Below are positions 15,652-23,827 of a DNA stretch of 35,470 nucleotides, piece by piece. Under the pieces are notes generated by a model. The model saw only the letters and a program-made list of their open reading frames with translations. It was not told the DNA's origin and did not search any database. The first letter of the stretch is position 1. The number at the start of each line of letters is the position of its first letter. The stretch spans positions 1 to 35,470 of the forward strand of contig NZ_JAUSPS010000002.1 of assembly GCF_030652775.1 (NCBI RefSeq), read 5' to 3'. The position numbers and the translations under genes were made by a program. This DNA is from Acetobacterium sp. GTDB lineage: Bacteria; Bacillota; Clostridia; Eubacteriales; Eubacteriaceae.

Positions 15652-16833
15652 TTAGCCTACTTTGACAATGATTGCCGCTGCTGAATCACCGGCTGCGCAG
15701 CCACAGGCCAGTACATAGCCGCCGCCTTTAATGACGGCTTCTTCGATGCCTTCCATCAGCAATCGGGCAATTGTTGGTCCCTGAGGATGTCCAAATACCA
15801 GTGAGGTTCCATAATTGTTGATGCGTGATTGTTCAATCCCTAATGCTTTTGCTAAATGAAGGTCATTCGCGATAAAGGGACTATGGTTTTTGATGGCCAC
15901 CAAATCATTGACGCCAATTCCAGCATTATCAAGTGCCATCTGCACGGCTCCAGCCGGTGCTGCTGGCATGAATGCTTTTTTAGTCCGATTAAAGCCGTAG
16001 GAAATTACTTGAACCGGTATTTTTTCAGTGCTTAAATCCGCTGCATTTTGCTTAGTTGTAATGATCATTCCGGTATTACCATCAGCTGGATGGGTTTGCG
16101 AACCGAAGGTATGAATGCCGCCTTCAGCAACTGGTCGAAGTCTTTCCAGACCTTCTTTAGTTGTTTGGGTAACGCCCTCATCTTCACTGATGACCAAAGT
16201 ACTTTTTCTGGATTTCAGTTCGATCGGGAACATGTATTTTTTCTGGAATGCGCGGTCATTTGCCAGGGCATCGGCATATTGTTCATATCGCATTAAAGTT
16301 ACTTCATCGGCTTCTTCTCTGGTGAATCCGCCTTCTTTGGCAACATTTTCTGCTGTTGTCAGCATGCCAAAACCAGTTGAAGGATCACGGTTGATGTTGT
16401 CCATATTTACATTTTCTGACAACACTTCGCCGCCTGGGCCCTGAGGATTTGGCCAGATAATATGTGGGGCATTGGAAATTTTGTCAAACATCATGCAATA
16501 AGCGGTTGACAGATTACCTGTTTCAACTGCCAAAGCAGCTGAGTACATGGTATTTGTCGAAGTTGCACAAGCATGAGCAATCGACATTCCCGGAATACTA
16601 AGGCCCAATTCGTTCGCTGCCCAGGATGCGCCAAAGAAGGATCCTGGTTGGATAACGGTATGTCCAAGATAGAGGAATTCAATCATCTGAAGATCTAAAC
16701 CCTTTGTTTCGAAGAACCGTTTGCTTGTATCCGCAGCTAGTTTAATTGAGTTTTCATTCTGAAGGCTGCCCTGCCATTTACAAAATGGTGTGCTAAAATA
16801 TCCGCCATAAGGAATATATGCATTTTTGAACAT
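15652..16833 (-). CDS. Divergent thiolase (acyl-CoA acetyltransferase)
   Basis: 393 aa, normal thiolase length. The nucleophilic Cys is Cys89 in SIAHACATSTNTMYSA. The C-terminal half has GTSLVFGHPQGPTIARL with His349 of the GHP motif, and the second Cys of YVLACGCAAGD (Cys377 or Cys379). The usual NEAFA motif is replaced by NHSPFIAND. The enzyme would cleave a 3-ketoacyl-CoA with CoA to acetyl-CoA plus a shortened acyl-CoA, following the fused dehydrogenase/hydratase encoded upstream. It is the last gene of the operon and has its own AAAGGAG site. A 73-nt stem-loop separates it from the previous gene. The altered motifs suggest an unusual acyl group, but this is inference. Confidence 0.85.
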   Translation of the reverse strand: MFKNAYIPYGGYFSTPFCKWQGSLQNENSIKLAADTSKRFFETKGLDLQMIEFLYLGHTVIQPGSFFGASWAANELGLSIPGMSIAHACATSTNTMYSAALAVETGNLSTAYCMMFDKISNAPHIIWPNPQGPGGEVLSENVNMDNINRDPSTGFGMLTTAENVAKEGGFTREEADEVTLMRYEQYADALANDRAFQKKYMFPIELKSRKSTLVISEDEGVTQTTKEGLERLRPVAEGGIHTFGSQTHPADGNTGMIITTKQNAADLSTEKIPVQVISYGFNRTKKAFMPAAPAGAVQMALDNAGIGVNDLVAIKNHSPFIANDLHLAKALGIEQSRINNYGTSLVFGHPQGPTIARLLMEGIEEAVIKGGGYVLACGCAAGDSAAAIIVKVG

Positions 16834-16866
16834 TTATTTTCTCCTTTTTAATTTTCTTGTTTCACT

Positions 16867-16939
16867 GTTGCGAAAGATCGGTGAGCTTTATTCGTTGTTT
16901 ACATGGATCTGAACGTAAAGCTCACTTTCTTTTCGCAAC
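16867..16939. repeat. 73-nt interrupted stem-loop in the fadB-like/thiolase gap
   Basis: GTTGCGAAAGA (16867-16877) pairs with TCTTTTCGCAAC (16928-16939, one bulged base), and GTGAGCTTTA (16881-16890) pairs perfectly with TAAAGCTCAC (16916-16925). An inner CGTT/AACG extends it. In the mRNA this makes a stem of about 20 bp between two cistrons. No U-run follows on the minus strand, so it is more likely a processing or stability element than a terminator. Confidence 0.75.
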
Positions 16940-16966
16940 TACTTTACTAATTTTATTTTATTTAGC

Positions 16967-19006
16967 CTATGCTTTTTTATAAGCTGGTGCTTTTCCCGGA
17001 GGTGCTGTTAAACCGGCCCACGCATCTTCAGTTGTAAACATTTCGATCAGGCGTCCTAGTTCCATTGTAATCGCTTCGTCAATTGAAACCTTAGATTGGG
17101 CTTCCATCAGCTCATTGGCAACAATGAGGGCCAGCGGTGCTTTTTTGCTGATGATTTTAATGGTTGCGTTAGCAAAGTCTGCATCAACGCCGTCTGGAAC
17201 GATACCATTCATAATTTTATCCAGATTGTCTGCCGCAAAGATGGCCATTTCGTTTTCGAAGCCGTCTTTAACGTTTTTTCCCTGGTACTTGTCCTGTTTT
17301 TCCTGAGCAGCAACCTTTTTAATGGTTTCTTCCAGCTTATCGATGGTAGTCAGTTCGGTTATCATTCCCATCTTTAGTGCTTTTTCAGCACTGATTGATT
17401 TACCGGTGAAAACATAGTATTTAGCCAGATCTTTGCCAACCAGTCGTTCCATTCTGATCATGCCACCCAAACCTGGATAGATGCCGATTCCGGTTTCTGG
17501 GAATCCGAAGGAACCTGCTTCGGTAGCTACAATATACTGACATGCCAGTGCCAATTCACTGCCGCCACCCAGAGACAGCCCATCAACAACTGCGATTGTT
17601 GGTTTAGCTGACATTTCAAATCGTCTCAGTAATTCGTGACCTTTGCGGGTAAACTCAACTGTCCGTTCTAAGGTATTATTTTCCATGTTTTCGATGAAAA
17701 ATTTGATGTCCGCTCCAGCAATAAACGCTTTTCCAGCACCAGCGATGGCAATGGCTTTAACCGCTTCATTGCTTTCAGCTTCATCAAACTTCTTTTCCAG
17801 TTGATTAACAACTGTTTCATTCAGGGCATTCATTGCTTCTGGTCGGTTAATGGTAATATAAGCAATATCCTCTTTAACTTCAAGTTCGACATATTTGAAT
17901 TCAAATGGTTTTCCGCTTTCATGTTGTTTAACCAGTAATTCTGGCATTTTGAAGTCAGGATAACGCTTACACATAGCGTCAACAACTTCATATACTTTTT
18001 CAATACCAAGTTTATTCATGATTTCAAATGGTCCAAATTTCCAGGCCAGACCAATTTTGGCACCGCGATCGGTATCCTCGATTGAAGCAATCCCTTCATC
18101 TACTAGTTGGCAAGCCACACCTAATGAAGCGCCGAAAAGGAAATCTGTTACTTCCTGAATTTTTGATTCATCCACGTCACCGCTTAGGTCAAAGAGTTCT
18201 TTTGACTCGACTTGATCAATTAATCGTTGTGGTGCTGCATAGAAATTGCCAAGTTCGTCTTCCAATGTTTTAGCTGAATGGACGGCAATTGGAATACCGG
18301 TAACATTCATCAATTCAAAAGGTCCCATACCAATTCCAAATGCCTTTTTGCAAGCTGCTTCAATGGTAGGGATATTGGCAATCTTTTGTTCCAGAACCCG
18401 TACTGCTGATACATAGAAAGGAATGAAGATTCGATTGACACAAAATCCTGGTGAATCCTTTACAATGATGTTTGTTTTTGCATGTAGTTTTCCGATCAGT
18501 AATGCTGTGTTCAGGGTTTCTTCACTTGTTCCTTCATGAGGAATTACTTCCAGCAGTCTGTTTTTAGCGGGGTGAAAGAAGTAATGCATCCCGACTACTT
18601 TGTCCGGTCGACTAGTCCATGCTGCCAGTTCGTGTACATACAGGCTTGAAGTATTTGTCGCCAGGATGGTTTTGGGATCACAGATTGCGTCCAGCATTTT
18701 GAACAGTTCACCCTTCATTTTCTTATCTTCAAAAATTGCTTCGACAATCAAATCCATATCTTCAAGATCTTCGTAAGAGGTTGTTCCTTTGATTCTTTTT
18801 AATGTTTCCTGCATTTTATCAGTTGTAATAACGTTTCGTTCGACTGCCTGTTGCAGCATGTTGGTGATGATTCCGATGCCGCGTTCAACTTGAGCATCGT
18901 TCATATCTACCAATGTCACATTTAAACCTTCTTGTGCCATCTTCTGAGCGATACCGCCGCCCATATTCCCTGCCCCAACAATACCAATTTTGTAACCGTT
19001 GCTCAT
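16967..19006 (-). CDS. Fused 3-hydroxyacyl-CoA dehydrogenase/enoyl-CoA hydratase
   Basis: 679 aa. Residues 1-185 form the NAD-binding 3-hydroxyacyl-CoA dehydrogenase domain (IGIVGAGNMGGGIAQ at 7-21, catalytic His141 in GMHYFFHP). Two C-terminal dehydrogenase repeats follow at about 187-285 and 296-365. Residues 378-625 are a crotonase domain: NRPEAMNALNE, oxyanion AGKAFIAGAD, catalytic Glu484 in LGGGSELAL and Glu504 in FPETGIGIYPGLGG. The dehydrogenase-first order is the reverse of E. coli FadB and resembles archaeal fusions such as the crotonyl-CoA hydratase/3-hydroxybutyryl-CoA dehydrogenase of Metallosphaera. It hydrates the 2-enoyl-CoA made by the dehydratase and oxidises the product to 3-ketoacyl-CoA for the thiolase. 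AGGAGG precedes the ATG. A separate promoter lies upstream. Confidence 0.92.
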   Translation of the reverse strand: MSNGYKIGIVGAGNMGGGIAQKMAQEGLNVTLVDMNDAQVERGIGIITNMLQQAVERNVITTDKMQETLKRIKGTTSYEDLEDMDLIVEAIFEDKKMKGELFKMLDAICDPKTILATNTSSLYVHELAAWTSRPDKVVGMHYFFHPAKNRLLEVIPHEGTSEETLNTALLIGKLHAKTNIIVKDSPGFCVNRIFIPFYVSAVRVLEQKIANIPTIEAACKKAFGIGMGPFELMNVTGIPIAVHSAKTLEDELGNFYAAPQRLIDQVESKELFDLSGDVDESKIQEVTDFLFGASLGVACQLVDEGIASIEDTDRGAKIGLAWKFGPFEIMNKLGIEKVYEVVDAMCKRYPDFKMPELLVKQHESGKPFEFKYVELEVKEDIAYITINRPEAMNALNETVVNQLEKKFDEAESNEAVKAIAIAGAGKAFIAGADIKFFIENMENNTLERTVEFTRKGHELLRRFEMSAKPTIAVVDGLSLGGGSELALACQYIVATEAGSFGFPETGIGIYPGLGGMIRMERLVGKDLAKYYVFTGKSISAEKALKMGMITELTTIDKLEETIKKVAAQEKQDKYQGKNVKDGFENEMAIFAADNLDKIMNGIVPDGVDADFANATIKIISKKAPLALIVANELMEAQSKVSIDEAITMELGRLIEMFTTEDAWAGLTAPPGKAPAYKKA

Positions 19007-19119
19007 TATTATCCTCCTTTTTTTACCGCCTTTTTTGACGGTCGTTTGATACTTTGCTATCCCAGTTTATCAGCCATATAAAATCCATAATATGATAAAT
19101 TTCAGGATATGTTTTCGTT

Positions 19120-19162
19120 ATATAACAATGTTCTAGAATTATATTCTAGAACATTGTTATAT
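19120..19162. promoter_or_regulatory. 43-bp perfect palindrome at the transcription start (putative operator)
   Basis: ATATAACAATGTTCTAGAAT (19120-19139), a TAT centre, and its exact reverse complement (19143-19162). Each arm also contains its own palindrome TTCTAGAA, and a third TCTAGA lies at 19180-19185 in the promoter spacer. It begins directly behind the -10 box of the fadB-like gene promoter, so a bound protein would block initiation. In RNA it would make a 20-bp hairpin at the 5' end. Confidence 0.75.
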
Positions 19163-19164
19163 TT

Positions 19165-19192
19165 ATTATACTCGTCATTTCTAGATTGTCAA
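19165..19192 (-). promoter_or_regulatory. Consensus sigma-A promoter for the fadB-like and thiolase genes
   Basis: On the minus strand TTGACA (19192-19187) and TATAAT (19170-19165) are both perfect, with a 16-bp spacer. The predicted start is near 19158, leaving a 5' leader of about 150 nt. It lies after the transporter stop and separates the beta-oxidation part of the cluster from the upstream genes. Confidence 0.82.
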
Positions 19193-19228
19193 GAGCTTAT
19201 TTGCAAACGTTATTTTTCTAACAATTCT

Positions 19229-20611
19229 TTAAACTTGGGTGTTTGTTGCCTGTTTTCGTTCTGCTACTTCTTTACTCATTTCTTCCATTCGTTTTGGTGT
19301 TAAAGTGTATAGTTTGAACATTAACAGTAAACCAATGATGATTATAATGGCTGGATACAGTGAAAATCCGTTTTTGATCCCCTGGACCAGTTCCGGAGTA
19401 ACCGCCATATCGGCTACATAGTTTACTGAGCTGAGCACAGCAGCAATAATCATTGAACGGACAAAGATCGATATTTTGATCGGGAAACTGATTAGTGACA
19501 TAACAAACCCACGGGCATTCTTTCCAGTTTTCCATTCGCCATAATCACTGGTAGCGGAGTACATCGCTACGCCCAATGAATCAGGCAAGCCATAACCGAT
19601 GTAAGCCAGTAACATAATAATTTTAAATGCGGTAGCTTGAAGCGGGATAAACCAGACAATCAATAAACCAATGACTAACAGACTCAGAGAGATCAGGTAG
19701 GTATTCTTTTCGCCCAGACGTTTGGCTATCGGTGCGGCAATCATGGCTGAGAGGAAGTTGACAACGGTTAATCCGGTCATAAATAATGCCATGCCCGGTA
19801 AATCATTGATAACATATTTAAAGTAATAGAAGGCCATACCGAAGATAATGAAACGGCCCAGGTATCGGCCCAGTTCCACAATCATCAGTCCGATTAATGG
19901 TGGGTTGACAACGATTTGTTTTAACATTTCACCCGTTGACATTTTATCTTCTTGTTTTCCAACTGGAGCTGCACAGCCGTTAAAAGCATAGTCTTTTGTC
20001 AGGGCAAAATAGATCCAGTTACAGGTAATCATGATACAGCCAGTAATAGCCGCCATGTAGGTATAACCTAAAACCGGGTTGCCAACGCTGACACCAATAG
20101 CAGTAATAGCTTTTACGCCAAAGTAAGTAAATGCCAGGGTTCCAAGAGCATTAAACATCCCTCTGTTGCTGGCCATAGAAATTCGTTCGCCACGATCGGT
20201 GGTCATCGCATTATTCAGGGAAATATGAGCAGCATAAAAGGTATTCCAGACTAAATGGCTGACGACAAAACCAGTAAAAATGATTATTGCACTAACTGTC
20301 GCTGAACCGCCGAGCTGGGTAAACTGCAGCACATAAAATAGCGCCGCAACCGGTGGCCCGACCAATAACCATGAACGGTATTTCCCCCATTTTAGATTGC
20401 TTTTCTCCAAAATGACCCCGGATGTCGGAACCGCTAAAATATCGACCAGACTGGTGGCTAATAAGATCGTACTGACCAATGCTAATGGCAGTTTTGCAAA
20501 GTCGGTCAGAAATGCTGCAAAAAACATGACCTCGATGGTGACGAGGGTCTGAAACCCGAATGACGGTAACCCGTAGAGGTTGACAACTGATTTTTTCAAT
20601 GGTTGACTCAT
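19229..20611 (-). CDS. GPH-family (MelB-like) cation symporter, MFS superfamily
   Basis: 460 aa with about 12 hydrophobic segments. The first part (LYGLPSFGFQTLVTIEVMFFAAFLTDFAKLPLALVSTILLATSLVDILAVPTSGVILEKS) and KWGKYRSWLLVGPPVAALFYVLQF follow the glycoside-pentoside-hexuronide:cation symporter pattern, including the NxK/RWGKYR-W cytoplasmic motif. The late SDYGEWKTGKNARGF is also typical. The C-terminus ends in a charged ERKQATNTQV tail. It is encoded between etfA and the fadB-like gene, so it probably imports the organic acid (or its glycoside/betaine) degraded by the operon. The substrate is not known. The ATG follows AAGGAG. Confidence 0.87.
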   Translation of the reverse strand: MSQPLKKSVVNLYGLPSFGFQTLVTIEVMFFAAFLTDFAKLPLALVSTILLATSLVDILAVPTSGVILEKSNLKWGKYRSWLLVGPPVAALFYVLQFTQLGGSATVSAIIIFTGFVVSHLVWNTFYAAHISLNNAMTTDRGERISMASNRGMFNALGTLAFTYFGVKAITAIGVSVGNPVLGYTYMAAITGCIMITCNWIYFALTKDYAFNGCAAPVGKQEDKMSTGEMLKQIVVNPPLIGLMIVELGRYLGRFIIFGMAFYYFKYVINDLPGMALFMTGLTVVNFLSAMIAAPIAKRLGEKNTYLISLSLLVIGLLIVWFIPLQATAFKIIMLLAYIGYGLPDSLGVAMYSATSDYGEWKTGKNARGFVMSLISFPIKISIFVRSMIIAAVLSSVNYVADMAVTPELVQGIKNGFSLYPAIIIIIGLLLMFKLYTLTPKRMEEMSKEVAERKQATNTQV

Positions 20612-20660
20612 GATTTTTCTCCTTAAAATTTTATATTTTTAATGCTTTGTGGACTGATTT

Positions 20661-21833
20661 TTATAATGCTTCCAAAATCGCCGGAATCACTTCGTAAAGA
20701 TCCCCAACAATTCCATAATCTGCCACTTCAAAGATGGGTGCATTTTCATTTTTATTAATGGCAATAATATAATCCGAACTCTGCATCCCCGCCAGATGCT
20801 GAATCGCTCCGGAAATACCACAGGCAAAATATATTTTTGGCTTGACGGTTGTTCCCGTCTGACCAACCTGATAAGAATGGTCAATCCAGCCTGAATCGAC
20901 ACAGGCTCTTGATGAGCCGATGGTGCCGCCCAGTTTATCAGCCAGTTTTTTAAGTAATTCAAACCCTTCCTGATTTCCCAGACCCATACCACCGGATACA
21001 ATGAATTCAGCATCTGTCAGTGATGCCAGTTCTCCTGCTTGTTTAACAATTTTGATAATTTTGGTGCGGATTTCATCATCCCCAAAGCTGACGTCCAGAC
21101 GAATGGCTACGCCTTCACGACCGGCTACATATTCAGCCTTATCCATAACCCCGGGCCGTACCGTTGACATTTGCGGTCGGTGATTTGGACAAATAATGGT
21201 AGCCATCAGGTTACCGCCAAAAGCTGGTCGGGTCTGTCGAATTTTTTTATCTTCTGGATCAATTTCCAGTTTGGTACAGTCAGCTGTTAAACCAGTATCA
21301 CATCGTACTGCCAGGCAAGGGCCCAAATCACGTCCAATGTGGGTAGCACCCAACAGAATAATTTCTGGTTTATATTGGTTAATGGCTTCCTGAATAACCT
21401 TAGTATAGGCGTCTGTCCGATAGTTTTTCAATTCGGGATGATCTGCGAAATAAACCTTGTCTGCCCCATAGGCAAATAATTCCTGGGTCAGATCATCGAC
21501 TTTGTCGCCGCAGAGGACTGCACTCACATCAGTTCCGATTTCAGTAGCCAGTTTTTTTGCTTCGCCCAAAAGTTCGATAACAACTGGCATCAATTTGCCT
21601 TCCCGTTGTTCAGCAAAGACCCAAACCCCTTTATAGGCGCTTAAATCCTTCTTGACCGCTTCTTCTATTTTTTCAATTGCGTCAAAGGGACACTCATCCA
21701 CACAGACGCCACAGCCGGTACAGGCATCGCCGATAACGGCTATTTTATTTTCCATCTCAATTGCACTGAAAGGACAACTATTTACACAGATGGAACATCC
21801 TTTGCATTTTTCTACTATTACTTTAACTGCCAT
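20661..21833 (-). CDS. etfA: Electron transfer flavoprotein alpha subunit with N-terminal 2x[4Fe-4S] domain
   Basis: 390 aa, about 60 more than plain EtfA. Residues 1-60 are a bacterial ferredoxin domain with Cys10, 13, 16, 20 and Cys38, 41, 44, 48 in two CxxCxxCxxxCP motifs. Then comes the EtfA domain: [29 protein letters not shown], and the C-terminal FAD domain with [30 protein letters not shown] and [25 protein letters not shown]. The same domain order is known for CarE of the caffeyl-CoA reductase/Etf complex of Acetobacterium woodii, which bifurcates electrons from NADH to enoyl-CoA and ferredoxin. This protein probably does the same with the adjacent acyl-CoA dehydrogenase. Bifurcation is inferred from the family. 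Confidence 0.95.
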   Translation of the reverse strand: MAVKVIVEKCKGCSICVNSCPFSAIEMENKIAVIGDACTGCGVCVDECPFDAIEKIEEAVKKDLSAYKGVWVFAEQREGKLMPVVIELLGEAKKLATEIGTDVSAVLCGDKVDDLTQELFAYGADKVYFADHPELKNYRTDAYTKVIQEAINQYKPEIILLGATHIGRDLGPCLAVRCDTGLTADCTKLEIDPEDKKIRQTRPAFGGNLMATIICPNHRPQMSTVRPGVMDKAEYVAGREGVAIRLDVSFGDDEIRTKIIKIVKQAGELASLTDAEFIVSGGMGLGNQEGFELLKKLADKLGGTIGSSRACVDSGWIDHSYQVGQTGTTVKPKIYFACGISGAIQHLAGMQSSDYIIAINKNENAPIFEVADYGIVGDLYEVIPAILEAL

Positions 21834-21851
21834 ATTTATTGTTCGTCCTTT

Positions 21852-22637
21852 CTAAATAACGTGTAACCCTTTTAATTTTGAAATCAAGCTTTTGCTCACT
21901 TCTGCCGTGGTTCCGGTGAGCATTTCCCCCTTGCCCTTGGTGGGAGGAGTAAATGAACGGAAAACCTGGGTCGGTGAAGCTTTCAAACCGCAGTTTTCCG
22001 GGGACAGTTTGATGTCCTCATGACCCCAGACGGTAATTTCTTTGCTGCAAGCATCGACAATATTGTAAATGCTCATATATCGCGGTTCATTCAATTCCTT
22101 TACAGCCGTTAATAGACAGGGTGTCTTCACTTCAATGAGTTCATACCCGTCTTCCATCTGTCGTTGAACGATGACCTTATCACCAGCGAGTTCAACATTC
22201 TGAACATAGGTCACTACTGGTATATTTAGCCGCTGAGCGGTTTGAGGACCGACCTGGGCAGTATCACCATCAATGGCCTGTCGACCGGCAAAAATAATAT
22301 CAAGATCGCCAATTTTACGGATTCCTGCTGCCAGGGTATTGGAGGTAGACCAAGTGTCCGCACCGCCAAAGGCCCGGTCACTTAGCAGATAAGCATCGTC
22401 GGCTCCCATGGACAGGCATTCTCTAAGCATCTCAGTGGCCTGAGGTGGACCCATAGTTAGTACCGAAACTTTTACATTGGGGTCATTATCTTTGATTGCC
22501 AGGGCTGCTTCTAAGGCATTGGCATCATCCGGATTTAGAATACTGGGGACACCTTCCCGTATCAGCGTTCCTTTCACCGGATCTATTTTTACTTCATTGG
22601 TATCCGGTACCTGTTTAACACATACTAATATTTTCAT
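21852..22637 (-). CDS. etfB: Electron transfer flavoprotein beta subunit
   Basis: 261 aa from the ATG at 22637 (MKILVCVKQVPDTNEVKIDP, the standard EtfB start); an ATG at 22646 lies too close to GAGGAG. EtfB landmarks are ALAIKDNDPNVKVSVLTMGPPQA, LSMGADDAYLLSDRAFGGADT, DLDIIFAGRQAIDGDTAQVGPQTAQRL and the C-terminal arm. EtfB carries the FAD that accepts hydride from NADH in bifurcating ETFs. The order acyl-CoA dehydrogenase-etfB-etfA matches acdB-etfBA of clostridial had operons and carCDE. 18 nt separate it from etfA. Confidence 0.95.
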   Translation of the reverse strand: MKILVCVKQVPDTNEVKIDPVKGTLIREGVPSILNPDDANALEAALAIKDNDPNVKVSVLTMGPPQATEMLRECLSMGADDAYLLSDRAFGGADTWSTSNTLAAGIRKIGDLDIIFAGRQAIDGDTAQVGPQTAQRLNIPVVTYVQNVELAGDKVIVQRQMEDGYELIEVKTPCLLTAVKELNEPRYMSIYNIVDACSKEITVWGHEDIKLSPENCGLKASPTQVFRSFTPPTKGKGEMLTGTTAEVSKSLISKLKGLHVI

Positions 22638-22689
22638 ATTTAACATTCTCCTCTATTTGCTGATTCGTCTTCTGCTCATGCTGTCGAAC

Positions 22690-23826
22690 CTATTTGAGCA
22701 ATTGGCCGGAAATGACCATCTGCTGTACCTGGGATGTTCCTTCATAAATTGTGAAGACCCGGCAGTCACGATAAAGCCGTTCAACCCGATATTCTTTCAT
22801 ATAGCCGTAGCCGCCGTGGATCTGAACCGCTTTGGCACAGATTTCGTTGCAGACTTCTGAGGCATAAAACTTGGCCATAGAGGCTGCTACGGTGGCATTC
22901 TGATTGGTATCTTTCTTATAAGCGGCATCATAAACCAGATGTTTGGCCGCCTGCAGCTTAGTGGCCATTTCGGCAATCATAAAACTGATTCCCTGGAAGT
23001 CAGCGATCCGTCGACCAAACTGTTTTCTGTCCTTGGCGTATTTAATCGCTTCGTCCAGCGCTGCCTGAGCCACCCCGATGGATTGTGCCGCCACGCCAAT
23101 TCGACCGACGTCCAAAGTTTTCATGGCATTGGTGAAACCCTGATTGAGTTCACCCAGCATATCTTCTTTGGGAACACGAACGTTTTCCAGAATAATATCG
23201 CTGGTAGCACAACCAATCAGACCCATCTTATGTTCAGATTTCCCACAAGATACGCCTTCAGACTTCATGTCAACAATAAAAGCAGTAATCCCTTTTGCGC
23301 CTCTGCACATATCCGTTTTGGCATAAACCACGGCATAATCTGCCAGTGGCGCCATAGTGATAAAGGTTTTACGTCCATTTAATACGTAGTAGTCACCATC
23401 TTCCACAGCCGTTGTTGTCATTCCGCTAGCATCCGACCCGGCACCCGGCTCGGTTAATGCAAAAGCCAGAATTTTTTCACCGGTAACAACCGGTTTTAAA
23501 TACTTTTTAAGTTGTTCATCTGTACCCGACAGCAGTAATGGACCGCCGCCAAGGGAATTTGGTGAAGATACATACAAACTTGCAACCGCACTTTCTCTGG
23601 CGATTTCTTCCATCACAGCGACATAACCCCGGTGATCCGAACCAGCGCCACCCAATTCTTTTGGTATTTTAATTCCAAAGAATCCGGCTTTGCCCATTTT
23701 ATTCAAGATTTCTTCCGGAAACACATCGGTCTCTTCTATTTTATCCAACACGTCAGATGTCAGTTCCTTTTTGGCAAAATCTCTCGCCAATTTACGAATT
23801 AATTCGTGTTGTTCATTAAAAATCAT
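22690..23826 (-). CDS. acdB: Acyl-CoA dehydrogenase (enoyl-CoA reductase component)
   Basis: 378 aa. Features of short-chain acyl-CoA dehydrogenases: FALTEPGAGSDASGMTT (FAD/substrate loop), YVLNGRKTFITMAPLAD, DRKQFGRRIADFQGISFMIAEMA, AVQIHGGYGYMKEYRVERLYRD and the catalytic base Glu362 in YEGTSQVQQ near the C-terminus. With the bifurcating ETF encoded downstream it most likely works as a reductase of 2-enoyl-CoA to acyl-CoA, like CarC and AcdB. A role in oxidising an imported saturated acid is also possible. It starts 1 nt after the ligase stop. Gene name by synteny with had operons. Confidence 0.92.
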   Translation of the reverse strand: MIFNEQHELIRKLARDFAKKELTSDVLDKIEETDVFPEEILNKMGKAGFFGIKIPKELGGAGSDHRGYVAVMEEIARESAVASLYVSSPNSLGGGPLLLSGTDEQLKKYLKPVVTGEKILAFALTEPGAGSDASGMTTTAVEDGDYYVLNGRKTFITMAPLADYAVVYAKTDMCRGAKGITAFIVDMKSEGVSCGKSEHKMGLIGCATSDIILENVRVPKEDMLGELNQGFTNAMKTLDVGRIGVAAQSIGVAQAALDEAIKYAKDRKQFGRRIADFQGISFMIAEMATKLQAAKHLVYDAAYKKDTNQNATVAASMAKFYASEVCNEICAKAVQIHGGYGYMKEYRVERLYRDCRVFTIYEGTSQVQQMVISGQLLK

Positions 23827-23827
23827 T

